Part shown: positions 1-7,268 of the stretch, piece after piece | How positions within the stretch are numbered: the stretch's first letter is position 1 | How the letters are laid out: every line of letters starts with the position of its first letter | Translations under genes and position numbers: made by a program | The notes under the pieces: generated by a model | Databases searched by the model: none | What the model saw: the letters and a program-made list of their open reading frames with translations, nothing else | What the model was told of the DNA's origin: nothing | From: Zygnema cylindricum | Taxonomy: Eukaryota > Streptophyta > Zygnematophyceae > Zygnematales > Zygnemataceae | Direction: 5' to 3' | Assembly (NCBI GenBank): GCA_037447655.1 | Contig: JBBHKE010003198.1 | Span: 64,001 to 75,323 of the forward strand | DNA: 11,323 nt

Positions 1-1017
1 TGCGTAATGTGAAATGGACGGCGGATCGCGAAGCGATCCGATGTAATCGATTTGAAATGTTTTTGTAAAAGTGTGCCGCCTATACGAAACATAATGTGAG
101 AGGCGCACTCATGAAAAAGACACGGTTTCGGTACGGAAATGATTCGGAAAGTACGATTTCATTTCGGCAAGTGGTTCGCGCTATTTTTGGATGTATTATC
201 AAGTGGGTCGTACGTATGTGATGACGGCTTGCTGAGTGGACTTATCGGCAAGTGACTAAGCATGTTATCATTTATGACGCGGATTTGTGGACGCGTCGGT
301 GTAAATATTTGAAACAACAATGTTTGTCTTATGCGAATTAATGATTTAGTATTGATTCAAATAGTTATATTTTACGTGATCAATTAGGGTTTCGACAGGT
401 TAATTTGTGTGTATTTAGTGTTGTATTTGTAGACAAGTGTACGCTTACGATTGCTTGACTCTCAGGTGTACGCTTACGATTAATTCACTCTTAGTAGTAG
501 GTTAACATGCTTAAAAGGGACTTAAATGACAGCTACGTAATTCACGTTGGTTATTTTGACACTTAGTGGTTTGTTGACAGCTCAGAAGTGTATATATAGG
601 TATGAGCTTTGTTAAGAATCATAATCAATGCTGGTTAGTAAAGTGGGGACCGAAGATGTAGTATTTTAGGGTTGTCGATTAGGTCATGCACTTTGAATGA
701 TATAATGATTATACTTTGATTATACTCTTGTGTATGTGTGATGCATTTGTGTGTTATTATTTATTTCTGTTTTTATATATGTTTGATATGCATTGTTTAT
801 GCATTTGTCCTAGGGTTTGTTTATGTCGATTATTCCATCAAACCTTAGATGTTGTCATAGGGTTTATTTATGTTGATTATTCCATGAAACCCTAAATGTT
901 GTTGTATGTTAAATAGAGGATGCATTTCATATGATTGTTCGTCGACCTATTTTTGCTTAGTTTTTTGCATGATAGTTTGGGTGGCTTCTGCGGTCTATTT
1001 TAGACCAAAGAACAACA
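1..1017 (+). mobile_element. E0: 3' part of an LTR, older relative of the E1 LTRs
   Basis: This stretch aligns along its length with the E1 LTRs. Window base 19 corresponds to about base 181 of the 5' LTR at 3681, so roughly the first 160-180 bases lie left of the window. It ends in the same AACAACA terminus at 1017 and then passes directly into the reverse-transcriptase remnant of E2. The upstream half, up to the TATA box, differs from the E1 LTRs by many substitutions and indels. The half after it is much better conserved. From this end alone it could be a solo LTR or the 3' LTR of a whole element. The target duplication would be CGGCC (1018-1022), and its partner is outside the window. The identity is secure; solo versus full element is undecided. 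Confidence 0.9.
591..599 (+). promoter_or_regulatory. TATA box of the E0 LTR
   Basis: TATATATAG stands in the same context as in both E1 LTRs, after AAGTG and before a conserved GAGCTTTGTTA block. It probably marks the U3/R transition, with a start site about 30 bases downstream. Assigned by position and consensus only. Confidence 0.6.
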
Positions 1018-2003
1018 CGGCCTAGTACAATTTATAATGTATATTAAGCTTCCTACAACCTACCTATACGGAATAGACTTCATAAATTGTATCTCATTTA
1101 GGCCCATCTGATCATCGAAGATTATCACTCCTCCTTCCACACTTCCATCACTTGCTTTTTTGAAGTCTATGGATGTCGTACAACTGTTTGCCTTTTCCAT
1201 CTGGAACTTCTCAAGCATATTGCCTATGGCTTTTTCTTGAGTAAGTTTGATAATCTTTTTCCCCCTGTCTCTTTCCATTTGAATTCCCAAATTGTATCTT
1301 GCTTCCCCTAAATCCTTTATGTCAAATCTGCTTCTAAGTTATTGTTTAACTTATTTATCTGTTCTATAGACTTACTTAACACCAACAAATCATCCACATA
1401 AATTGCAATAGAAAATAACACCATTCTCATCCTCAAATATATAAATAGAATGGTCATAACTAATCTAGACATATCCCAAACTGGTGAGAAACTCATCTAG
1501 TTTCTTATTTTATTGTTTAGTAGCCTGTTTCAGTTCATATAAAGACTTTATAGGTCTGCAGACTTTGCTCTCCTCTCTTTCCTCTACAACCCTCTCTGGT
1601 TGGCACATGAAAAGATCCTCCTCTAGCTCACTATTGAGGAAGGCGGTCTTAATATCTATATGGTGTATTTCCATGTGTTCCGCTTCCGCTAGACTTAGGA
1701 GATTTTTTACTGATGGGAACTGAACCACTGGAGCAAAAGTCTCCTCATAGTCTATCCCCTTCTATTTGGTTAACCCCTTTGCTACCAACCGAGCCTTATA
1801 TCTCTCAATGGTATTATCTGGGTTCAGTTTTAGTTTAAACACCCATTTGCACCCAATCGGTTTTTCTATCCGGAGAACAATCCACCATCTCCCAAGTATT
1901 TGCTTCAATGATGGATGCCATCTCATTGTTTACGGCTCTAACCCTTCTATCTTTCTCTAGACTGTTCATTACCTCTGAGAATGACTGAGGCTCATTAGGG
2001 TGA
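1018..2003 (-). pseudogene. E2 reverse transcriptase (RVT_2 type) remnant
   Basis: This is the copia-type reverse transcriptase domain, which would copy element RNA into cDNA inside the virus-like particle. On the minus strand the domain opens near 2003 with EPQSFSEVM and an EMASIIEANTWE block, the usual start of RVT_2. The first catalytic Asp is kept in DIKTAFLN (about 1631-1656). The YVDDLLVL active-site box is at 1377-1400 with both aspartates intact. LGEARYNLGIQMERDRG follows. The reading frame is broken many times by stops and small indels. The last readable codons give FMKSIPYR, a stop, then VGSLIY and CTRP, where the E0 LTR interrupts at 1018. RNase H is therefore missing here. This is a pseudogene even though the RT active-site residues survive. 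Confidence 0.92.
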
Positions 2004-2400
2004 GACAGCTTAGTTACCTTGTGAGCGGCTAGTTTTTTGTGTAGCGTTTTTTTGCTTCTTCATCCTCCCTCAAAGTCGAAAGCGGGAATGGAGGGAAGTC
2101 TTGGGTTCCTCCTCACTGTCTCATTGGCTCCCCTTTCCATGGAGGCCAGTTTTGGCTTCTCCTCCTCTGTCTCCTAGGAATGTATAAGGATACAGGGAGA
2201 TTTTGGTATATCTCGCGTGAATCTGCCATCACGTTTTCCCTCATATCCCTTTTTAGGAAGATCTAAGTCCTTTTCACTCTCGGAATCAAAGCTAATTCTT
2301 ATCTTCTTTGTATATTTGAAGGGATCAAATGACTTCTTTTCATCCATGACAACGAGGTGTTTTACCTGAATGATATTTTGTTTAGCTAAGTCCTAGACTC
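2004..2400 (-). pseudogene. E2 integrase-RT linker remnant
   Basis: This is the stretch between the integrase C-terminal end and the RT domain. In minus-strand translation it is hydrophilic, rich in Lys, Asp and Glu (for example SFDSESEKDLDLPKKG), and includes one stop near 2175. Such a poorly conserved charged linker is normal between the IN and RT domains of copia polyproteins. No catalytic motif is expected or seen. The boundaries are approximate. Confidence 0.65.
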
Positions 2401-3260
2401 TATATCCCTTGAAATCTTCATCATATCCCACAAAATATCATGGTTTCCCCTTAGCATCTAGTTTCCAGTTTTTCCTATCTGTGTCCAGAGTGTAAAATTG
2501 ACTACCGAATACTTTCAGCTGAGAAATATCTGGTTTCCTTCCAACCCATCTCTCATAAGGTGACATTCCTTTTACGGCTGAGGATAAGACTCTACTCTTA
2601 ATGTAGTTAGCACAGTTCATGGCTTCTGCCCAAAACCTTTTTCCTATCTTCTTGTCGGCCAACATACTACGTACGTTATCTTATAGAGTCTGGTTTAACC
2701 TCTCAACTACCCCATTTTGTTTTGGATTTTTCGGTACAATTTTTTGATGCTGAACTCCCTCAACCCTCAAGTATTCCTCCAACTGCTTAGAGGTATATTC
2801 TCCCCCATTATCACTCCTTATTCTCTGAAAAGGGGTTGTGTGCAACTTCTCACTCCAGGCTTTATATTATTTGTAGTAAGATGGTGTTTCAGAAATTGTT
2901 TTTAGAAATTAGACTCTAGAGTATCTAGAGAAAACTTTGTTTTTAGAAAGTAGACTGTAGAGTATCTAGACCAGTCATCAGTAATTGTCAACATAAACCT
3001 CTTCCCTCCGACCAAAGGTACTTTTGCGGCTCCCCAAATTTTTGTGTGGACCACTTTTAATACTTTCCCACCTCTATACGTGGCAGTTTTAGGAAAAGAG
3101 AGTCTATAAGTCTTACCTTGGGCACATCAACTACAATCATCGATCATTTCATTATCCCCAAACAGAATGCCTTCTACTACACCAAGCTTCTCTATTTCCC
3201 TCAGCCTATCAAAATGCACATGCCCCAACCGCTTATGACTATCATGAAGTTTGGGACACC
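2401..3260 (-). pseudogene. E2 integrase remnant
   Basis: Integrase would insert the cDNA into chromosomal DNA. The minus strand gives the N-terminal zinc-finger region, with SHKRLGH (about 3221-3244), then a Cys pair in which a stop codon lies between the two cysteines. The core follows. At the first DDE position, where the family normally has H-T/S-D, this copy reads VHTKIWG, so the catalytic Asp is Lys (codon 3040-3042). The second acidic site is kept in TDDWSRYS (about 2971). The third is kept in SDNGGEY (about 2794-2811). A later block, KRFWAEAMNCANYIKSR (about 2595-2645), is typical of copia integrase. A 41-bp tandem duplication directly after the second Asp shifts the frame. Stops and the Asp-to-Lys change make it non-functional. 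Confidence 0.9.
2896..2970. repeat. 41-bp tandem duplication inside the E2 integrase
   Basis: Two 34-bp stretches, 2896-2929 and 2937-2970, match at all but two positions and lie 41 bp apart. Forty-one is not a multiple of three, so the duplication itself frameshifts the integrase just after the TDDWSRY motif. The two mismatches show it has aged. Such short tandem duplications usually come from replication slippage or end-joining repair. Confidence 0.85.
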
Positions 3261-3675
3261 AACTTGTAAGCATTCTTCTTTTCATTACTCAAGTTAAGCC
3301 GAGACATTCCTTGGCTACCCTTGTCTGCTTTGAAGTAGACTTCATCCCCATACTTAGTTGTAAAAACTCCCTTTCTAGTGAATGTATCAAATTCTTTATC
3401 ATCTAATACAAAGGTAGAGACAAGGTTTTTGCTCAACTGAGGAATGTAGAGTACATCTGAGAAGGTGAGTATAGAAGCCCTACCCTCCACAAAGACTTTC
3501 AGATCTACAAAACCCACTAGATATGTAGTAACTACTCTCCCATCCCTATACTATATCTCTTCAGTAGGGATCTTTTTTAGCTTGGTAAAGAGATGCCTCT
3601 CACGACACATGCATAGATGAACCTGAATCGATGATCCATCTTTCGTGTTCAGCTTCTCAAATGGCTCCTGGAGCA
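3261..3675 (-). pseudogene. E2 protease and pre-integrase region remnant
   Basis: This is the aspartic protease that would cleave the Gag-Pol polyprotein. Minus-strand translation gives WIIDSGSSMHV with the catalytic DSG triplet at 3621-3629, close to the copia consensus WxxDSGAxxHM. A TGA lies 5' of it at 3657-3659, another follows the SMHVS stretch, and the frame shifts by one before the next block. That block (about 3242-3517) runs ASILTFSDVLYIPQLSKNLVS, with the final P-x-L-x-x-N-L-(I/V)-S typical of the protease/pre-integrase junction. When E1 and one CATTT copy are removed, the gag frame from 7264 upward continues straight into DSG, so this is the direct continuation of the gag at 7264-8598. 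Confidence 0.9.
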
Positions 3676-3680
3676 CATTT
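3676..3680 (+). repeat. Left target-site duplication of E1 (CATTT)
   Basis: CATTT stands directly before the TGTTGTT terminus of the E1 5' LTR and is repeated exactly at 7264-7268, directly after the AACAACA terminus of the 3' LTR. Five-base duplications are standard for copia integrases. Confidence 0.95.
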
Positions 3681-3864
3681 TGTTGTTTTTGAAGATTTAG
3701 TTTCGTGCGTACATGAAATTTGGTGCGCACGCGACGTTTCGTGCGTATACATTTACGTGATATACTGTGGTGGTTCGAAAGGATTTGCGGATTGGGGAGT
3801 AAGTGTACAAGCAAAATTAAAGTGACGTGTGAGTGGCGCGAACAAACATTTGAAAATGTACGGC

Positions 3865-3881
3865 GGATCGCGAAGCGATCC
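3865..3881. repeat. Perfect 7-bp hairpin in the E1 U3
   Basis: GGATCGC and GCGATCC flank a GAA loop. The same hairpin is intact in the older E0 LTR (23-39). In the 3' LTR the site at 6120-6136 has lost one pair (T to C at 6134). A palindromic protein-binding site or a DNA hairpin are both possible; the sequence does not say which. Confidence 0.75.
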
Positions 3882-4247
3882 GATATGAAATGTTTGAAAT
3901 ATTTGAATTGTACGCCAACGGTACGGAACGTCATATTTGGATTGTTGTACTTTATTTGCGACAGGCGGCATTTGTCCCAAATGACGCGTACTTTTCATGT
4001 GACACGTCGCATTTCGTAAAAATGACACGGTTACGGTACGGCTAGATTTGGATAACATGACGTCGCTTTATCAAGTGGATTTTGAGACCACGCGGCGCGA
4101 CATCAAGGGTGTCGAGCAAGAGGTACGGACGGTGGATATAGGCCGCCGTTATTTTTCAAATAGTGGGGACGCGAAATCGCGTCATTCACCAAAATCATAT
4201 TTTGGACGTCCCAGATTCTTTGACGAAAATCAAGGAGTTTCGCTGAG

Positions 4248-4274
4248 TGACTCAGCATGACTCAACATGACTCA
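4248..4274 (+). promoter_or_regulatory. Three TGACTCA motifs at 10-bp spacing in the E1 U3
   Basis: TGACTCA occurs at 4248-4254, 4258-4264 and 4268-4274, each starting exactly 10 bp after the previous one, so all lie on the same face of the helix. TGACTCA is the GCN4/AP-1-type bZIP site, and related GCN4-like motifs act in plant promoters. The first copy lies inside a CTGAGTGACTCAG palindrome. Other bZIP-type cores sit in the same U3 (TGACGCG at 3982, TGACGTC at 4058). The array is about 290 bp upstream of the TATA box. The same array is in the 3' LTR (6503, 6513, 6523), but it is degenerate in E0. Confidence 0.6.
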
Positions 4275-4440
4275 GCATACGATTCTGTGAGATTGTGTGT
4301 ACTTCAAAATATTTGAAACAACATTGTTTTGTCTTATTTGTATTATTAAATTAGTGTTTATTATGACGTTTATATTTAAGTGGTTAATTAGGGTTTCGAC
4401 AGTTTAATTTGTGTGTGAAAAATATCGTACTTGTAGACAA

Positions 4441-4485
4441 GTGTACGCTCACGATTGCTTGACTCTCAGGTGTACGCTTACGATT
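4441..4485 (+). promoter_or_regulatory. Pair of GTGTACGCTYACGATT direct repeats in the E1 U3
   Basis: GTGTACGCTCACGATT (4441-4456) and GTGTACGCTTACGATT (4470-4485) lie 29 bp apart and about 80-120 bp upstream of the TATA box. Both copies and the spacer between them are kept in the 3' LTR and in the diverged E0 LTR (from about 437). That conservation and the promoter-proximal position suggest a regulatory element. No factor is assigned. Confidence 0.5.
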
Positions 4486-4561
4486 AGTTTGATTTAGTGA
4501 CAGTTACATAATGTATGTTGGTTATTTTGACACTTAGTGATTCATTGACAGTTCACAAGTG

Positions 4562-4570
4562 TATATATAG
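4562..4570 (+). promoter_or_regulatory. TATA box of the E1 5' LTR
   Basis: TATATATAG lies in a context shared by all three LTR copies in the window. Transcription would start about 30 bp downstream, near 4595. That leaves some 410 bp of transcribed LTR before the PBS. Confidence 0.65.
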
Positions 4571-4790
4571 GAATGAGCTTTGTTAGGAATTAATAATCAT
4601 CAATGCTGGTTAGTAAAGTGGGGACCGAAGATGTAGACTTTTAGGGTTGCCGATTAGGTCATGCATTTGAGTAATATGTTTATTGATATACTTTTGTTTA
4701 TCTAATGTTTATGTGAGATTGCACTCTTTTGTTATTATTTATTTATGTTGTTTTATATATGTTTGATATGCATTGTTTATGCATTTATCC

Positions 4791-4874
4791 TAGGGTTTGT
4801 TTATGTCGATTATTCCATCAAACCTTAGATGTTGTCATAGGGTTTATTTATGTTGATTATTCCATGAAACCCTA
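4791..4874 (+). repeat. Tandem 47-bp units, each able to form a telo-box stem-loop
   Basis: Two similar units start at 4792 and 4839, 47 bp apart. Each opens with TAGGGTTT and has the pairing partner AAACCTTA (4820-4827) or AAACCCTA (4867-4874) about 20 bases on. In the first unit the only non-Watson-Crick pair is a G-U wobble in RNA, and the second is perfect over 8 bp. AAACCCTAA is the plant telo-box. Both units recur in the 3' LTR and in E0. They lie downstream of the TATA box and so should be in the RNA leader. A further TTAGGGTTT is at 4388-4396 in U3. Confidence 0.65.
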
Positions 4875-4981
4875 AATGTTGTTTGTTGCGTCTGTGTACG
4901 CTATGGAGGATGCATTTCATATGATTGTTCGTCGACCTATTTTTGCTTAGCTTCTTGCATGATAGTTTGGGTCGCTTCTGC

Positions 4982-4996
4982 GGTCTATTTTAGACC
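4982..4996 (+). repeat. Hairpin just inside the LTR 3' end
   Basis: GGTCTA-TTT-TAGACC is a perfect 6-bp stem with a 3-nt loop, ending 11 bases before the LTR terminus. It is identical in the 3' LTR (7238-7252) and in the diverged E0 LTR (992-1006). Its place at the U5/PBS border suggests a role in priming, packaging or 3'-end formation, but this is inferred. Confidence 0.65.
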
Positions 4997-5007
4997 AAAG
5001 AACAACA

Positions 5008-5021
5008 GGTTATGGGCCCAC
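5008..5021 (+). promoter_or_regulatory. E1 primer-binding site for the anticodon arm of tRNA-iMet
   Basis: GGTTATGGGCCCAC begins at the base after the 5' LTR. It is the exact complement of GTGGGCCCATAACC, the anticodon stem-loop of plant initiator-Met tRNA (about nt 27-40, anticodon CAT included), as I remember that tRNA. Most plant copia elements instead carry TGGTATCAGAGC, the complement of the tRNA 3' end. Priming from a 5' half-tRNA-iMet is established for Drosophila copia and for Ty5. The site sits exactly where a PBS must be. The only unverified part is the tRNA sequence from memory. Confidence 0.8.
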
Positions 5022-5532
5022 ACCCCATCTATCAAATGTTAGGTTAAGTCGAGATAGGTTTGTGTCACATGCATTGTAGCGGGTTAATATTGTCCTTGCT
5101 GGTTGTATTGCAGTAATGGTGTCTGTGTACCCATGAGATCAGCCTTATCATAGTGTTGGTATGTGCCGAGTTTAATCTTGCATCGCCCCAAGGGTTAACT
5201 TAGTGACAGTGCCGAAATGTCTACCCTCAATGAAAATGATTAATTATGAGCAATGATATTTTATTTTTGGAAAATACATATTCGTTTGATGGAGAAATGT
5301 GGAAGGTGGAGATGCGACGTTTGGGGGAGAGAGATCTGAAAGGTGGAGTTGTGACATGTGGTGGAGAGATCCAAATTTTATGGATCGATGATTGTTTAAA
5401 ATTGGATTTGTAATGTAGATTTTGAGTTGTTGGAAATTTTTGGGAAATGTGACATTATTAAAATTTTTGGGAAAATACTATTTGTTAAATGTTTTTTTTT
5501 AATGGGAAATTTTGGGATCAGATTATTAAATG

Positions 5533-5552
5533 AAAAAAAAAAAAAAAAAAAA
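5533..5552 (+). repeat. A20 run in the E1 interior
   Basis: Twenty consecutive A residues, some 35 bases downstream of a T-rich run near 5491. Low-complexity sequence with no assigned function. Its length is likely to vary between copies. Confidence 0.9.
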
Positions 5553-5715
5553 TTGAAAGCTAGATTTGATATGGTTGAGGTATAAATTGTGAGTTGGGTT
5601 ATATTATTAGTGTGATCCTTTAGTTTTAATTTTAGTTGACTTGAGATAGAATTTTGGGAATGTAGATCCGGATTTAGATATTGGAAGGAATTATTTTTGT
5701 TGTAATCGGGAAATG

Positions 5716-5718
<3 letters not shown>

Positions 5719-5762
<44 letters not shown>
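5719..5762 (+). repeat. (AT)n microsatellite in the E1 interior
   Basis: About 22 AT units in a row. A long pure dinucleotide array inside a young element is likely to be length-variable, so the true length may differ from this read. Confidence 0.95.
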
Positions 5763-5765
<3 letters not shown>

Positions 5766-5928
5766 GTATTATGAAATCTGGATGGTATGTGGAGGCAGCG
5801 GAAGCGATGGTGGAACAAGTGGAAAGTTCTGTCGGAGGCATTTGGCGGATTCAGATGGAGGAGACATGAGTAGGTGACAGTGTGACAGCTGATGACGTGG
5901 CATAATGGATGCACAAAACTAAATTTTC

Positions 5929-5935
5929 GGGGGAG
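5929..5935 (+). promoter_or_regulatory. E1 polypurine tract
   Basis: GGGGGAG directly precedes the TGTTG start of the 3' LTR. This is the usual plus-strand priming site of copia elements, and the same arrangement (GGGGAG then TGTTG) is seen in E3. It fixes the plus orientation of E1. Confidence 0.9.
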
Positions 5936-7263
5936 TGTTGTTTTTGAAGATTTAGTTTCGTGCGTACATGAAATTTGGTGCGCACGCGACGTTTCGTGCG
6001 TATACATTTACGTGATATACTGTGGTGGTTCGAAAGGATTTGCGGATTGGGGAGTAAGTGTACAAGCAAAATTAAAGTGACGTGTGAGTGGCGCGAACAA
6101 ACATTTGAAAATGTACGGCGGATCGCGAAGCGACCCGATATGAAATGTTTGAAATATTTGAATTGTACGCCAACGGTACGGAAAGTCATATTTGGATTGT
6201 TGTACTTTATTTGCGACAGGCGGCATTTGTCCCAAATGACGCGTACTTTTCATGTGACACGTCGCATTTCGTACAAATGACACGGTTACGGTACGGCTAG
6301 ATTTGGATAACATGACGTCGCTTTATCAAGTGGATTTTGAGACCACGCGGCGCGACATCAAGGGTGTCGAGCAAGAGGTACGGACGGTGGATATAGGCCG
6401 CCGTTATTTTTCAAATAGTGGGGACGCGAAATCGCGTCATTCACCAAAATCATATTTTGGACGTCCCAGATTCTTTGACGAAAATCAAGGAGTTTCGCTG
6501 AGTGACTCAGCATGACTCAACATGACTCAGCATACGATTCTGTGAGATTGTGTGTACTTCAAAATATTTGAAACAACATTGTTTTGTCTTATTTGTATTA
6601 TTAAATTAGTGTTTATTATGACGTTTATATTTAAGTGGTTAATTAGGGTTTCGACAGTTTAATTTGTGTGTGAAAAATATCGTACTTGTAGACAAGTGTA
6701 CGCTCACGATTGCTTGACTCTCAGGTGTACGCTTACGATTAGTTTGATTTAGTGACAGTTACATAATGTATGTTGGTAATTTTGACACTTAGTGATTCAT
6801 TGACAGCTCACAAGTGTATATATAGGAATGAGCTTTGTTAGGAATTAATAATCATCAATGCTGGTTAGTAAAGTGGGGACCGAAGATGTAGACTTTTAGG
6901 GTAGCCGATTAGGTCATGCATTTGAGTAATATGTTTATTGATATACTTTTGTTTATCTAATGTTTATGTGAGATTGCACTCTTTTGTTATTATTTATTTA
7001 TGTTGTTTTATATATGTTTGATATGCATTGTTTATGCATTTATCCTAGGGTTTGTTTATGTCGATTATTCCATCAAACCTTAGATGTTGTCATAGGGTTT
7101 ATTTATGTTGATTATTCCATAAAACCCTAAATGTTGTTTGTTGCGTCTGTGTACGCATATGGAGGATGCATTTCATATGATTGTTCGTCGACCTATTTTT
7201 GCTTAGCTTCTTGCATGATAGTTTGGGTCGCTTCTGCGGTCTATTTTAGACCAAAGAACAACA
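5936..7263 (+). repeat. E1 3' LTR (1328 bp)
   Basis: A copy of the 5' LTR shifted by 2255 bp. The differences I count are at 6134, 6184, 6274, 6778, 6807, 6903 and 7121, plus one extra A near 7157. All other landmarks are present: the TGACTCA array (6503, 6513, 6523), the TATA box (6817-6825), the tandem stem-loops and the terminal hairpin (7238-7252). Transcription from this copy would read rightwards into the gag remnant of E2, antisense to it. Confidence 0.95.
6817..6825 (+). promoter_or_regulatory. TATA box of the E1 3' LTR
   Basis: TATATATAG, identical to the 5' LTR box. In the 3' LTR it could drive read-through transcription out of the element into 7264 and beyond. Confidence 0.6.
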
Positions 7264-7268
7264 CATTT
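7264..7268 (+). repeat. Right target-site duplication of E1 (CATTT)
   Basis: Exact copy of 3676-3680, directly after the AACAACA terminus. It proves that 3681-7263 entered as one unit and that the two LTRs belong together. Confidence 0.95.

Larger units (their letters stand above)
3681..5007 (+). repeat. E1 5' LTR (1327 bp)
   Basis: It begins TGTTGTTTTTGAAG and ends AGAACAACA. U3 runs from 3681 to about 4590. Its first part is CpG-rich, with TTTCGTGCGTA repeated at 3701 and 3737 and a GGATCGCGAAGCGATCC hairpin at 3865-3881. A TATA box at 4562-4570 sets the likely promoter. The part after it is AT-rich and holds tandem stem-loops and a terminal hairpin. Several ORFs of about 60-127 codons can be read on both strands, but the same ones recur in the other LTR and none resembles a known protein. 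I treat them as chance frames. In the E1 integrant this LTR would provide the promoter. Confidence 0.95.
5008..5935 (+). other. E1 internal region, apparently non-coding (928 bp)
   Basis: No frame on either strand gives gag, protease, integrase or RT motifs. What is visible is a leader after the PBS with one short frame (ATG at 5012, 11 codons plus stop), then an imperfect pair of about 37-bp units (from 5303 and 5340) sharing AAGGTGGAG and GAGAGATC. AAATTTTTGGGAAA occurs twice (5434 and 5461). There is an A20 run (5533-5552), an (AT)n array (5719-5762) and a GC-richer end (5763-5935). RNA signals for packaging and dimerisation would be expected in the leader but cannot be recognised. The content looks like a deleted or replaced interior rather than a captured gene. 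Confidence 0.75.
3681..7263 (+). mobile_element. E1: complete non-autonomous LTR retrotransposon, recent insertion
   Basis: A 3583-bp element with two LTRs (3681-5007 and 5936-7263), a perfect CATTT target duplication, a PBS directly after the 5' LTR and a polypurine tract directly before the 3' LTR. The termini TGTTGTT and AACAACA form a 7-bp inverted repeat. The LTRs make up about three quarters of the length. The 928-bp interior has no ORF resembling gag or pol, so any movement must have used proteins from another element. By eye the LTRs differ at seven positions plus one 1-bp indel (about 99.4% identity), so the insertion is recent compared with its decayed host E2. The interior is larger than that of a typical TRIM, and it is much smaller than that of a typical LARD. 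The TGTTG start, 5-bp duplication and tRNA-iMet-type PBS favour a copia helper. Confidence 0.95.

Noticed and set aside
3551-4260. ORFs of 64-127 codons on both strands in the E1 LTRs, recurring at 5762-6515
   Set aside because: They recur because the LTR is duplicated. They overlap each other on opposite strands, have no recognisable domain, and are not maintained in the E0 LTR.
4248-4274. A CRISPR-like or satellite array made of the TGACTCA repeats
   Set aside because: The units are 10 bp with only three copies and no spacers, inside an LTR promoter region of a eukaryotic element.
4388-4396. Telomeric or interstitial telomere repeat
   Set aside because: Only isolated single TAGGGTTT units occur, never a tandem array, so telo-box is the fitting term.
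5763-5935. A captured host gene fragment in the GC-richer end of the E1 interior
   Set aside because: No frame gives a recognisable domain and there are frequent stops. A search could revive it, but the sequence alone does not support it.
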